Origin: Lutimaribacter salitolerans
GTDB taxonomy: Bacteria > Pseudomonadota > Alphaproteobacteria > Rhodobacterales > Rhodobacteraceae
DNA length: 64,000 nt
Assembly (NCBI RefSeq): GCF_042677865.1
Contig: NZ_JBHUDD010000036.1
Location: forward strand, 1-64,000
Reading direction: 5' to 3'
Made by a program: the position numbers and the translations under genes. Positions 17,126 to 26,191 of this stretch are shown here, piece after piece; within the stretch, counting starts at the first letter, position 1, and each line of letters begins with the position of its first letter. Below the pieces are notes generated by a model, which saw nothing but the letters and a program-made list of their open reading frames with translations, had not been told where the DNA came from and did not search any database.

Positions 17126-18117
17126 GCCTCGGCCTCTTTTTTCTGTGTTGCGCCAAGCGGATACCAGCAGGCTGCGCGACCGTCGCAGGTGTCCAGCGTG
17201 GGCCCGGGATCAGCGCGGCATGGCCCCTGCGCATAGTCACAGCGCGGGTGAAAGGCACAGCCCGTGGGCAGGTTGCCCAGCCGCGGCATCGACCCGGGGA
17301 TCTGTTTCAGCCGCGACCGCCCCTGGCTGGCCAGCGGGGTCGAGGCCATCAGTCCGGCGGTATACGGATGCCGCGCGGCGGTCAGCACCTCGCGCACCGG
17401 GCCCAGTTCGGCCAGACGCCCGGCATACATCACCGCCACGCGGTCCGCCGCCTCGGCGATCACGCCCATGTCATGGGTCACCAGCATCACCGCCACGCCG
17501 CGTTCGCGGCACAGCCGTTTCAGCAAGGATATGATCTGCGCCTGCACCGACACGTCCAGCGCGGTCGTCGGCTCGTCCGCGATCACCAGATCGGGTTCGG
17601 CACACAGCGCCAGCGCGATCACCACGCGCTGCCGCATTCCGCCTGAAAATTCATGGGGATAGCTGCCGATCCTGCTGCGCGCGGCGGGTATCCCCACCTC
17701 TTCCAGCGCGGCAATCGCGCGTTCGGTCGCCTCGGATTGCGACACGTCCAGATGCTCGGCAATCGTCTCGGACAGTTGCTCGCCTATGGTCAGCAGCGGG
17801 TTGAGCGAGGTCAGAGGATCCTGAAAGATCATGCCCATCTTCTTGCCCCGCAAACGGCGCAACGCATCGCCCTTGAGCGCATGGATGGGCTGGCCCGACA
17901 GAAGGATCTCGCCCGATGTGACGCGTGCGGGCGGGTCCAGCAGGCCAACGACCGCATTGCCGGTCATCGACTTGCCGGCACCGGATTCGCCGACAACTCC
18001 AAGGATTTCACCAGCCTGGATGTCATAGCTGACGTTGTCCACAGGGCGCAGCAAGCCCTGGCGCGTGGGGATTTCCACGACCATGTTGCGCACGGATAGA
18101 ACGGGAGTATCGGTCAT
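17122..18117 (-). CDS. dppD: Di/oligopeptide ABC transporter ATP-binding protein (DppD/OppD type)
   Basis: 331 residues. Walker A GESGAGKSMTGNA, signature FSGGMRQRVVIALAL, Walker B LVIADEPTTALDVSVQAQ, and the C-terminal PTGCAFHPRCDYAQGPC cysteine motif. The FSGGM signature identifies the D-type partner of the DppD/DppF heterodimer. Start and stop overlap its neighbours by 4 bp each, indicating translational coupling. Confidence 0.88.
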   Translation of the reverse strand: MTDTPVLSVRNMVVEIPTRQGLLRPVDNVSYDIQAGEILGVVGESGAGKSMTGNAVVGLLDPPARVTSGEILLSGQPIHALKGDALRRLRGKKMGMIFQDPLTSLNPLLTIGEQLSETIAEHLDVSQSEATERAIAALEEVGIPAARSRIGSYPHEFSGGMRQRVVIALALCAEPDLVIADEPTTALDVSVQAQIISLLKRLCRERGVAVMLVTHDMGVIAEAADRVAVMYAGRLAELGPVREVLTAARHPYTAGLMASTPLASQGRSRLKQIPGSMPRLGNLPTGCAFHPRCDYAQGPCRADPGPTLDTCDGRAACWYPLGATQKKEAEA

Positions 18118-19055
18118 CTCAGCCTCGGATTCAGGGCGTCACGCAGCCAGTCGCCCAGCAGGTTGATCGACAGGGCCAACGCCAGCAGGGTGACGGCGGG
18201 GAACAGCAGGATCCACCACTCGCCCGAGAACATGAACTCCTGCCCGATGCGGATCAGGGTGCCAAGGCTGGGTTTGGTGGGGGGCGCGCCGACGCCCAGA
18301 AAGCTCAGCGTGGCTTCGGCGATGATGGCCAGCGCCAGCGAGATCGTGGCGATCACCAGCACCGGGTTCAGCACGTTGGGCAAGATGTGGCGCAGCATGA
18401 TCGAGAACGGCGACCGCCCGATCAGCCGCGCGGCCTGCACGTATTCGCGCGACTTTTCCACCAGCGTGGCACCACGGACAACGCGGGCGAACTGCACCCA
18501 ATCCGACAGCCCAATGGCCAGGATCAGCACCCAGATCGCCACCTGATCGCGGTATTCCGGCGGGGTGATGCCTTTTGCGACGCCAAAGATCAGCATCGCC
18601 ACAAGGATCGCGGGAAAGGTCAGCTGCACATCGGCGGTGCGCATGATGATCGTCTCGGTCCAGCCGCCCAGATAGCCCGCCAGCAGACCCAGCGTCACGC
18701 CCAGCACCAGCGCCAGCCCGACAGCGGCAAAGCCCACGAACAGCGAGATCCGCATGCCGTAAAGGATTGTCGAGAACACGTCGCGCCCCTGATCATCCGT
18801 GCCCATCAGGAACACTTCGCCGGTAAAGGCATTGGCCGTGCCCGGCGGCGTGAACCCGTTCATCAGGTTCAGCGAGCCGGGGTTGAACGGGTCATGCGGC
18901 GCGATCAGCGGCGCGAACAGCGCGCCCAGCATCAGGATAAGCACCACCGCCGTCGACACCATCGCCACCGGATTGCGGCGGAACGACCACGCCAGATCGC
19001 TGTCCCAGCCCCGACGCAGGCGCGAGGGCCGGATCTCATCGGAAATATCGGCCAT
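18114..19055 (-). CDS. dppC: Di/oligopeptide ABC transporter permease (DppC/OppC type)
   Basis: 313-residue inner-membrane permease. The N-terminal part, with FRRNPVAMVSTAVVLILMLGALFAPLIAPHDP, is the OppC_N signature. GTDDQGRDVFSTILYGMRISL follows, a hallmark of the C-type subunit. An EAA-like loop (QAARLIGRSPFSIMLRHILPN) docks the ATPase. It sits 1 bp after dppB and overlaps dppD by 4 bp. Confidence 0.9.
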   Translation of the reverse strand: MADISDEIRPSRLRRGWDSDLAWSFRRNPVAMVSTAVVLILMLGALFAPLIAPHDPFNPGSLNLMNGFTPPGTANAFTGEVFLMGTDDQGRDVFSTILYGMRISLFVGFAAVGLALVLGVTLGLLAGYLGGWTETIIMRTADVQLTFPAILVAMLIFGVAKGITPPEYRDQVAIWVLILAIGLSDWVQFARVVRGATLVEKSREYVQAARLIGRSPFSIMLRHILPNVLNPVLVIATISLALAIIAEATLSFLGVGAPPTKPSLGTLIRIGQEFMFSGEWWILLFPAVTLLALALSINLLGDWLRDALNPRLR

Positions 19056-19056
19056 C

Positions 19057-20040
19057 TCAGTGTCCCCCGGCAGTGCGGTCGACGCGCAGGCGCGGGTCGA
19101 TCGCGAAATACAGCATGTCGACGATCAGGTTGATGCCCACGAACATCACCGAGATCATCATCAGATACGCGGCCATCACCGGGATATCGACGAACTGGAT
19201 CGCGTTGATGAACAGCAGGCCGACGCCCGGCCACTGGAACACCGTCTCGGTGATGATGGCAAAGGCGATGATGCTGCCCACTTGCAGACCCATCACCGTG
19301 ACCACCGGCACCAGCGTGTTCTTCAGGGCGTGGCGGAAGTTGACCGAGCGTTCGCGGATGCCGCGTGCGCGGGCAAAGCGGATGTAGTCCATGCGCAGCA
19401 CCTCGAGCATCTCGGTGCGCACAAGCCGCATGATCAGGGTCATCTGATACAGGCCCAGCGTGATTGCGGGCAGGATCAGCGCCTTTATCCCGCTTTCGGT
19501 CAGAAACCCGGTGGTCCAGCCGCCCACGCGCGTCACCTCGCCCCGCCCGAAACTGGGCAGCCAGCCCAGTTCGACCGAAAACACATAGATCAGCAGGATG
19601 CCGATCAGAAAGGTCGGCAGCGAAACACCGATCAATGACACCGTCATGACCACGTTGGCGGGGATGCCCCGCCTTCGGATCGCGGTAAAGATGCCCAGCC
19701 CGATGCCCCCGGCCAAGGCCATCAACCCGGACACGAAGGCCAGTTCCAGCGTGGCGGGCAGACGCTCCATCAGAATGTCCGATACCGGGCGACCCTGGCG
19801 ATAGCTCAGCCCGAAATTGCCCTGTGCGGCCTGCTCCAGAAAGCGCCAGTATTGCACGACAAAGGGCTGATCCAGCCCAAGCTGATCGCGCAGGCGTTCG
19901 ATATCGGCCTGGGTGCGCTCCTGCCCCAGCATGGCGTCCACCGGGTCGCCGACAAAGCGGAACATGGCAAAGGCCACAAGCCCCACGACCAGCAGCACCA
20001 GCACCGACTGCAACACGCGACGGATGATATAGGCGAGCAT
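19057..20040 (-). CDS. dppB: Di/oligopeptide ABC transporter permease (DppB/OppB type)
   Basis: 327 residues, about six membrane segments, N-terminus MLAYIIRRVLQSVLVLLVVGL. The B-type loop DPVDAMLGQERTQADIERLRDQLGLDQP and a late EAA-like loop (YIRFARARGIRERSVNFRHALKN) identify the DppB partner of DppC. A hairpin-containing 87-bp gap separates it from the upstream binding-protein gene. Confidence 0.9.
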   Translation of the reverse strand: MLAYIIRRVLQSVLVLLVVGLVAFAMFRFVGDPVDAMLGQERTQADIERLRDQLGLDQPFVVQYWRFLEQAAQGNFGLSYRQGRPVSDILMERLPATLELAFVSGLMALAGGIGLGIFTAIRRRGIPANVVMTVSLIGVSLPTFLIGILLIYVFSVELGWLPSFGRGEVTRVGGWTTGFLTESGIKALILPAITLGLYQMTLIMRLVRTEMLEVLRMDYIRFARARGIRERSVNFRHALKNTLVPVVTVMGLQVGSIIAFAIITETVFQWPGVGLLFINAIQFVDIPVMAAYLMMISVMFVGINLIVDMLYFAIDPRLRVDRTAGGH

Positions 20041-20064
20041 CTTGCGCTCCGTTCAAAGCGGAAA

Positions 20065-20090
20065 GCCGCGCCCGGGGATACGGGCGCGGC
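20065..20090 (-). terminator. Intercistronic hairpin between dppA and dppB
   Basis: Perfect 10-bp GC stem, GCCGCGCCCG (20065-20074) with CGGGCGCGGC (20081-20090), and a 6-nt loop. On the minus strand it is followed by TTTCC rather than a long T-run. It probably stabilises the binding-protein mRNA or attenuates read-through into the permease genes. Confidence 0.65.
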
Positions 20091-20127
20091 CAGACAAGGG
20101 CGGGTTGATGCACCCGCCCGGTGCGGA

Positions 20128-21702
20128 TCAGTTCATCGAGAAGAACTTGATCTTGGGATCATCCTCGGGGCTGACCTCGGTGCCGACCTTTTCGGCCATG
20201 CCCCAGTTCAGAACCTGATGGTGGATCGGCAGATACAGCGTCTGCTCCTGCACCTCGTCCCAGATCGTCTGGATCGTGGCGTTGCGCTTGTCCAGATCGG
20301 TCTCGGATTCCAGCGACTGGATCATCGCGTCGATTTCTTCGTTCGAGTAGCCGGTCGCATTCCAGCTGCCACGCTCGGACCCGCGCGTGTGCACAAGGAA
20401 GTTGAACACATAGGCGGAATCGTAGGTGGGAACGCCCCAGCCCAGCATGAAGAAATCGGTCTCGTCGTTGGTGATCAGCGGAAAGTGCTGCGCCTTGGGC
20501 TTGGCGTCCAGGTTCACCGTGACACCGATCTGCGCCATCATGCCGACCGCGGCCTGACAGATCGACTCGTCGTTGACGTAGCGGTCGTTCGGGCAATCCA
20601 GCTGGATCGAGAAGCCGTCCTCGTATCCGGCCTCTTCCATCAGGGCCTTGGCGCCTTCGATGTCGGTGCTGATCGCATCCATCTCTTCTGTCCAGCCGTT
20701 GACGAAGGGCGGCGCGATCATGCCTGCGGGGGCAGACTGGCCACGCATCACGACCTGCTGGATGGCTTCGCGGTTGATCGCCATGTTCATCGCCTGACGC
20801 ACGCGCACATCGGCCAGCGGGTTGGCGCCTTCGACATTGTCGTTCTCAAGATCGTCGGCCCCGACGTTCATGCCGAAAAAGATCGTGCGGTTCTGCGGCG
20901 CGGTCTTGACCACCAGCCCGTCGGTGTTGCCCACGCGGGTCAGATCCTGCACAGGCACGTCCTGGATGAAATCGACCTCGCCCGACAGCAAGGCAGCCAC
21001 GCGGGTGGCGGCGTTCTGGATCGGGGTATAGGTGATCTCGGTCACGTCCAACGGAAACTCGTCCATGCCCCAGTAGTCTTCGTTCAGGGTCAGAACAGTG
21101 CGCACGTCAGGCTCGCGGCTGACCAGCACGTAGGGGCCGGTGCCGTTGGTGTTGGTGGTGGCGAAGGTCTGCTCGCCGCCTTCCACGTCCTGCACCTTGA
21201 CCGCGTTGTTGGCCTCGGCCCAGTCCTTGTCCATCATGAACAGGTTGGTCAGGTTCGAGGGCAAGATCGGGTTGGGTCCGTCAGTGACAAATTCGACCGT
21301 GTGATCATCCACCGCGCGCACCTCGGTGATCGAGGTGAGCAGTTCCTTCATGTCGGAATCGTCGGACTTGGCACGGTTGATCGAGAACACCACGTCCTCG
21401 GCGGTAAAGTCCGCACCATCGTGGAATGTCACACCCTGGCGCAGGTTGAACACCCAGACATTGGGATCATCCTCTTTCGGGGCCCAGTCGGTGGCCAATG
21501 CCGCCTGAAACGCGCCGGTCATGTCGCGGATGATCAGCGGCTCATATATCTGGTGGGCCAGCGTGTGGGTCGGACCTTCGTTCTGGGCATGGGGATCCAG
21601 CGTCAGCGAATCGCCCGCGCGCGCCCAGCGAAGAGTTTCAGCCGATGCGCCGATCGCGGTGCCGGCCAGCAGTGCGGCTGTCAAAAGTGCAGTCTTTTTC
21701 AT
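20128..21702 (-). CDS. Periplasmic di/oligopeptide-type solute-binding protein (SBP_bac_5)
   Basis: 524 residues from ATG 21702, preceded by GGGGAGC. The Sec signal peptide MKKTALLTAALLAGTAIGASA is followed by ETLRWARAGDSLTLDPHAQNE. Typical family-5 features include VWVFNLRQGVTFHDGADFTAEDVVFSI and VRQAMNMAINREAI. It is the first gene of the dpp-type operon and sets ligand specificity. The family handles dipeptides, oligopeptides, nickel, glutathione and opines, and I cannot choose. A 266-bp divergent gap separates it from the efflux operon. Confidence 0.88.
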   Translation of the reverse strand: MKKTALLTAALLAGTAIGASAETLRWARAGDSLTLDPHAQNEGPTHTLAHQIYEPLIIRDMTGAFQAALATDWAPKEDDPNVWVFNLRQGVTFHDGADFTAEDVVFSINRAKSDDSDMKELLTSITEVRAVDDHTVEFVTDGPNPILPSNLTNLFMMDKDWAEANNAVKVQDVEGGEQTFATTNTNGTGPYVLVSREPDVRTVLTLNEDYWGMDEFPLDVTEITYTPIQNAATRVAALLSGEVDFIQDVPVQDLTRVGNTDGLVVKTAPQNRTIFFGMNVGADDLENDNVEGANPLADVRVRQAMNMAINREAIQQVVMRGQSAPAGMIAPPFVNGWTEEMDAISTDIEGAKALMEEAGYEDGFSIQLDCPNDRYVNDESICQAAVGMMAQIGVTVNLDAKPKAQHFPLITNDETDFFMLGWGVPTYDSAYVFNFLVHTRGSERGSWNATGYSNEEIDAMIQSLESETDLDKRNATIQTIWDEVQEQTLYLPIHHQVLNWGMAEKVGTEVSPEDDPKIKFFSMN

Positions 21703-21968
21703 GATTTGCTCCCCGTTTTGCGTCAATATACTCGTGCGACGCGATGGCGCGAGAATAGACAAGTTTGCGGCACCTTCAACCACTCTGGCAACCACCCATG
21801 GTGCAACCACGCATCGACCCGACGTCAACCGCCCAACCTGACGGCACCTGAAACCCTGTTCGCACAGTGTGATCACGCCTGCGTGGGTGCACAGTTGCCA
21901 TCGGGTCAATCTGCTATACTGTTTAGACGGGCGCGCATCGGGGTGCAGTGCCAGCGGGGACCATACTT
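21703..21968. promoter_or_regulatory. 266-bp divergent intergenic region (SBP operon / RND efflux operon)
   Basis: The region must contain both promoters. On the plus strand TTGCCA (21895-21900) and TATACT (21915-21920) are seen, but their 14-bp spacing is too short for a good sigma70 pair. No adjacent regulator gene or clear dyad operator was found. Confidence 0.35.
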
Positions 21969-23090
21969 ATGTCATTCTTCAAGCAGTTGTTGGTATTGGT
22001 CCTGTTGGGCGGGGCAGCCTATGGCGGGTATCAGGCCTATCTTGAGAACTTCGCCCCGCAAGAGGCAGCCGCCGCCCAGAACCAGCGCGGCGCACGCCCC
22101 GCCACGGTCGAGGTCGCCATTGCGCAGACCCGCGACATGCCCGAGATCATCGAAGCCGTTGGCACAACGCGCGCACGGCAAACCATTGAAATCGTCCCCG
22201 AAATCAGTGGCCGCGTCGAGGAGTTGCTGGTAAGGCCCGGTCAGCAGGTGAATGCCGGCGACGTGCTGGTGCGGCTCGACAGCGCCATCGCCCGCGCCGA
22301 CGTGGATGAGGCACGCGCCCAACTGACCGAACGCGAACGCACGCTGGAGCGTGCCATACAGTTGCGCGAAACAAATGCCGTCGCTGCCTCGACGCTGGAT
22401 GACGCGCAGGCTCGGCTGGCCGAGGCCCGCGCACAGGTCGACCGTGTCGAGCAGCGCCTGGCCGAGCGCACGATCCGCGCGCCCTTTGCCGGGACGGTGG
22501 GTCTGGCCGAGGTCGATCTGGGCGCGCGCGTCAGCGCCGGCACCCGCGTCACCTGGCTGGATGACCTGTCCGAGGTCGAGATCGATTTCGGCCTGTCCGA
22601 GACGTTTTTCTCGCGCGTCAGCATAGGTCAGGGCGTCACCGCCACCAGCGCGGCCTTTCCCGGGCGTCAGTTCACCGGCGTGGTCGATGCGGTCGACAGC
22701 CGGATCGATCCGGTCAGCCGGTCGTTTCGCGCCCGTGCCCGTGTGCCCAATCCGGATGGCACCCTGCCCGCCGGCATGTTCATGCAGCTGGACCTGACAC
22801 TGTCGCAGCCCAACCACGTGACCGTCCCGGAAGAGGCGATCGTGTTCCAGGCCGCCGAAACATACGTGTTTGCCGTGCGCGACGGCACCGCGCGGCGCAT
22901 TCCGGTGCAGACCGGGCCGCGCCGCGAGGGTGTGGTGGCGATCCTTGACGGGATAGATACCGGCGAAACCGTGGTGATCCGTGGGTTGCACAGTGTGCAG
23001 GACGGCGGGCAGGTCAACATCCTGAACGCCGACGAAGCCGGGACAGCCGCCGCCGACGCCAGCCGCGCCCAGCCCGAGGAAGACGCATGA
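21969..23090 (+). CDS. RND efflux periplasmic adaptor (membrane fusion protein)
   Basis: 373 residues from ATG 21969 (MSFFKQLLVLVLLGGAAYGGY), with an N-terminal membrane anchor. The biotinyl-lipoyl half-motifs flank a coiled-coil hairpin (about 95-165, rich in RAQLTERERTLERA-type heptads). The second half, TIRAPFAGTVGLAEVDLGARV, is the HlyD/AcrA-type signature. It overlaps the RND pump gene by 4 bp. The pair forms a tripartite exporter with an outer-membrane factor not encoded here. The acidic tail (ASRAQPEEDA) is typical of this subgroup. Confidence 0.88.
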   Translation: MSFFKQLLVLVLLGGAAYGGYQAYLENFAPQEAAAAQNQRGARPATVEVAIAQTRDMPEIIEAVGTTRARQTIEIVPEISGRVEELLVRPGQQVNAGDVLVRLDSAIARADVDEARAQLTERERTLERAIQLRETNAVAASTLDDAQARLAEARAQVDRVEQRLAERTIRAPFAGTVGLAEVDLGARVSAGTRVTWLDDLSEVEIDFGLSETFFSRVSIGQGVTATSAAFPGRQFTGVVDAVDSRIDPVSRSFRARARVPNPDGTLPAGMFMQLDLTLSQPNHVTVPEEAIVFQAAETYVFAVRDGTARRIPVQTGPRREGVVAILDGIDTGETVVIRGLHSVQDGGQVNILNADEAGTAAADASRAQPEEDA

Positions 23091-26000
23091 CCCTGTCCGA
23101 CATCTCGGTCCGCCGCCCGGTTCTGGCGACGGTGGCCAGCCTGTTGCTGATCGTGTTCGGGCTGGTCGCTTTGCGCGACATTCCCGTGCGTGAACTGCCC
23201 GATGTGGACAATGCCGTCGTCACCATCACCACCACCTATCGCGGGGCCGCCCCCGAGGTGATCGACACCGACATCACCGAAACCATCGAAGGGGCGGTTG
23301 CCGCGATCGCCGGAATCCGCTCGATCAGTTCCGAAAGCCGTCAGGGCCGGTCGCGCGTGACCATCGAGTTCGGCAGCGGGCGCGACATCGACGTGGCGGC
23401 CAACGACGTGCGCGACGCGGTGGGCCGGGTCCGCGACAGCCTGCCCGACGCCGCCGACCAGCCCGAGGTCGAGAAAAGCGACGCAGACGCCGACCCGGTT
23501 ATGCGGCTGGCCGTGGTGTCGGACCGAATGACAACGGCGGAAATCACCGATTATCTGGACCGGTTCATCGCCGACCGGCTGGCCACGCTGGACGGTGTGG
23601 CCAACCTGAACATCTATGGCGAGCGCGCCTTTGCCGTGCGCATCTGGCTGGACCGGCGCGCGCTGGCCGCACGCAAGCTGACCGTGGCCGACGTGCAGGA
23701 GGCCTTGCTGCGCAACAATGTCGAACTGCCTGCGGGCGAGGTCACCTCGGTCAATCGCCAGATGTCCGTGCGGCTGAACAGCCGACTGCAAAGCCTGGAT
23801 GATTTCCGCGACGTGGTGATCGCCCGCGTCGGCGGCTACCCCGTGCGTCTGGGCGATGTGGCCCGGGTGGAGCCGGGCGTGGCCAACGACTCGACCATTG
23901 CGCGCAGCGACGGGCGCGACGCCGTGGGCATCGCCATCCAGCGCCAGAGCCAGTCAAACACCTTGCAGATATCGAACGCCGTGCGGGCCGAGATCGACAA
24001 CCTGCGCCCCACCCTGCCCGAGGGTATGTCGATCGAGGTGGGATCGGATGATGCGTTGTTCGTCGGGGCCTCGATCCGCGAGGTGGTCACATCGCTGTTC
24101 ATTTCGCTGGGCCTTGTGGTCATGGTGATCCTGCTGTTCCTGCGCTCACCGCGCGCCACGCTGATCCCGGCGATCACCATTCCGGTGTCGCTGCTGGGCG
24201 CGTTCGTCCTGTTCGCCGCCTGGGGCTTTTCGCTCAATACGCTGACCCTGCTGGCGCTGCTGCTGGCGATCGGTCTGGTGGTGGATGACGCCATCGTGGT
24301 GCTGGAAAACATCCAGCGCCGGATCGAGAACGGCGAGAAACCCGTGGTCGCCGCCCTGCGCGGATCGAAACAGGTGACATTCGCGGTGATCGCCACATCA
24401 GCCACGCTGATCGCGGTGTTCGTGCCGCTGTCGTTCATGCCCGGTCAGGTCGGGCGATTGTTCGTCGAGTTCGGCTGGGTGATGGCGGGGACGGTGGCGA
24501 TTTCCACCTTCGTGGCGCTGACCGCCTGCCCGGCGCTGGCGTCGAAGATCCTCAAGCCCGGCACCGGGGCTGTGCAGGTCGATGATGGCGAACCGCGTGG
24601 CGCGGTGCAAAAGGCCTATGCCGCGATCCTGACCCGGGCCATGCGCATGCCGCTGGTCGTGCTGGTCGTTGCGGGCGTGATCACCGGGGGCGCCGGTCTG
24701 TTCTATGCCGATCTGCCCCGCGAACTGGCCCCGCGCGAGGATCGCGGCGTCGGCTTCGTGCCGCTGACCGCGCCGCAGGGCAGCACGCTGGAATATACCG
24801 ATCAGGCCGCCCGCCAGGTCGAGGACATGCTGGCACCGCTGCGAGAACAGGGCGTGGTCGAATCGGTGTTCACCTTCACCGGCTTTGGCAACCGCGCCTT
24901 TCGGTCCTTCGTGGTGTTCCGCCTTGCCCCGTGGGACGAGCGCGAGATGACCGCGGCCGAGGTCGCCTCGTCGCTGATGCCTCAGATCGGGCAGTTGACC
25001 ATCGCGCGCGGCTTTCCGATCACCCCCGCCGGTCTGGGCCTGCGCGGCAGTTCGACCCCGGTGCGCGTGGTGGTCAGCGGCCCGGATTTCGACAGCGTCA
25101 AGGAATGGGCCACCACCCTTCTGGACCGCGCGGGCGAGATCGAAGGGCTGGCCAATGCCGAGATCAACTATGAACAGAACCTGCCGCAACTGGATGTCAG
25201 CGTGGACCGTGCCCGCGCCGACGATCTGGGCATCCCGGTCGAGGTGATCGCCACCACGATGCAGACCATGCTGGCCTCGCGCGAGGTGACGACCTTTGTC
25301 AGCCGTGGCCGGGAATACCCCGTGATCATGCAGGCCGAGGCGCGCGACCGCGCCAGCCCGTCGGATATCGACAACCTCTACATCCGGTCGGGCGACGGGC
25401 AGACGCTGGTGCCTTTGGGCGCGCTGGTCAGTGTGCGCGAAAACGCCGCCGCCCCGTCGCTGCGCCGGTTCGACAGGTTGCCGTCGATCGAGCTGTCGGG
25501 CTCGCTGGCACCGGGGGCCGATCTTGGCTCGGTCCTGGACCTGATCGAAGAGGTTGCGAATGACATCATCCCGCCCGAGGGCAAGCTTGGGTTCGAAGGG
25601 CAATCCGCCACATTCAAGGACACATCGTCTGGCGTGCTGATCGTCTTTGCCATGGCGCTGCTGATCGTGTTCCTGGTGCTGGCGGCACAGTTCGAAAGCT
25701 TCATTCACCCGGTGATCATCCTGCTGACCGTGCCGACGGCGGTGGCGGGGGCGGTCTATGCCATGGCGCTGGGGGGGCTTTCGCTGAATGTCTACAGCCA
25801 GATCGGGATCATCCTGCTGATCGGGCTGGTGGCCAAGAACGGCATTCTGATCGTCGAGTTCGCCAACCAGTTGCGGGACGAGGGCAAATCGGTGCGCGAC
25901 GCGGCCATTCAGGCCGCCACGCTGCGCCTGCGCCCGATCACGATGACGGTGATCTCGACCGTGCTGGGCGCGCTGCCGCTGCTGCTGGCCAGCGGTGCGG

Positions 26001-26173
26001 GTGCCGAAAGTCGCAGCGCAATCGGCGCGGTGATCATCGCCGGTCTGTCGATGTCGGCCGTGATGATGCTGGTGGTCACGCCGGTCCTGTATGACCTTCT
26101 GGCGCGGTTCAGCCGCCCGCGCGGCGCGGTGGAACAAGAACTTGCGCGCGAGATGGCCACCCCGGCCGAGTGA
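23087..26173 (+). CDS. RND-family efflux pump, HAE1-type inner-membrane subunit
   Basis: 1028 residues, the normal RND length. The N-terminus is MTLSDISVRRPVLATVASLLL. Proton-relay acids in TM4 are seen in LLLAIGLVVDDAIVVLENIQ, and two large periplasmic loops separate TM1-2 and TM7-8. The TM10-12 region includes LLIGLVAKNGILIVEFANQL. It exports hydrophobic drugs or other amphiphiles in the known family. Translationally coupled to the adaptor (4-bp overlap). It ends 18 bp before the repaired end of the convergent DmdA-like gene. Confidence 0.92.
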   Translation: MTLSDISVRRPVLATVASLLLIVFGLVALRDIPVRELPDVDNAVVTITTTYRGAAPEVIDTDITETIEGAVAAIAGIRSISSESRQGRSRVTIEFGSGRDIDVAANDVRDAVGRVRDSLPDAADQPEVEKSDADADPVMRLAVVSDRMTTAEITDYLDRFIADRLATLDGVANLNIYGERAFAVRIWLDRRALAARKLTVADVQEALLRNNVELPAGEVTSVNRQMSVRLNSRLQSLDDFRDVVIARVGGYPVRLGDVARVEPGVANDSTIARSDGRDAVGIAIQRQSQSNTLQISNAVRAEIDNLRPTLPEGMSIEVGSDDALFVGASIREVVTSLFISLGLVVMVILLFLRSPRATLIPAITIPVSLLGAFVLFAAWGFSLNTLTLLALLLAIGLVVDDAIVVLENIQRRIENGEKPVVAALRGSKQVTFAVIATSATLIAVFVPLSFMPGQVGRLFVEFGWVMAGTVAISTFVALTACPALASKILKPGTGAVQVDDGEPRGAVQKAYAAILTRAMRMPLVVLVVAGVITGGAGLFYADLPRELAPREDRGVGFVPLTAPQGSTLEYTDQAARQVEDMLAPLREQGVVESVFTFTGFGNRAFRSFVVFRLAPWDEREMTAAEVASSLMPQIGQLTIARGFPITPAGLGLRGSSTPVRVVVSGPDFDSVKEWATTLLDRAGEIEGLANAEINYEQNLPQLDVSVDRARADDLGIPVEVIATTMQTMLASREVTTFVSRGREYPVIMQAEARDRASPSDIDNLYIRSGDGQTLVPLGALVSVRENAAAPSLRRFDRLPSIELSGSLAPGADLGSVLDLIEEVANDIIPPEGKLGFEGQSATFKDTSSGVLIVFAMALLIVFLVLAAQFESFIHPVIILLTVPTAVAGAVYAMALGGLSLNVYSQIGIILLIGLVAKNGILIVEFANQLRDEGKSVRDAAIQAATLRLRPITMTVISTVLGALPLLLASGAGAESRSAIGAVIIAGLSMSAVMMLVVTPVLYDLLARFSRPRGAVEQELAREMATPAE

Positions 26174-26191
26174 CTCGGGGCAATGCGCCCG

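Noticed and set aside
21895..21920. Sigma70 promoter TTGCCA/TATACT for the RND operon
   Set aside because: The 14-bp spacer is too short for a convincing -35/-10 pair. It is kept only as a remark in the intergenic entry.
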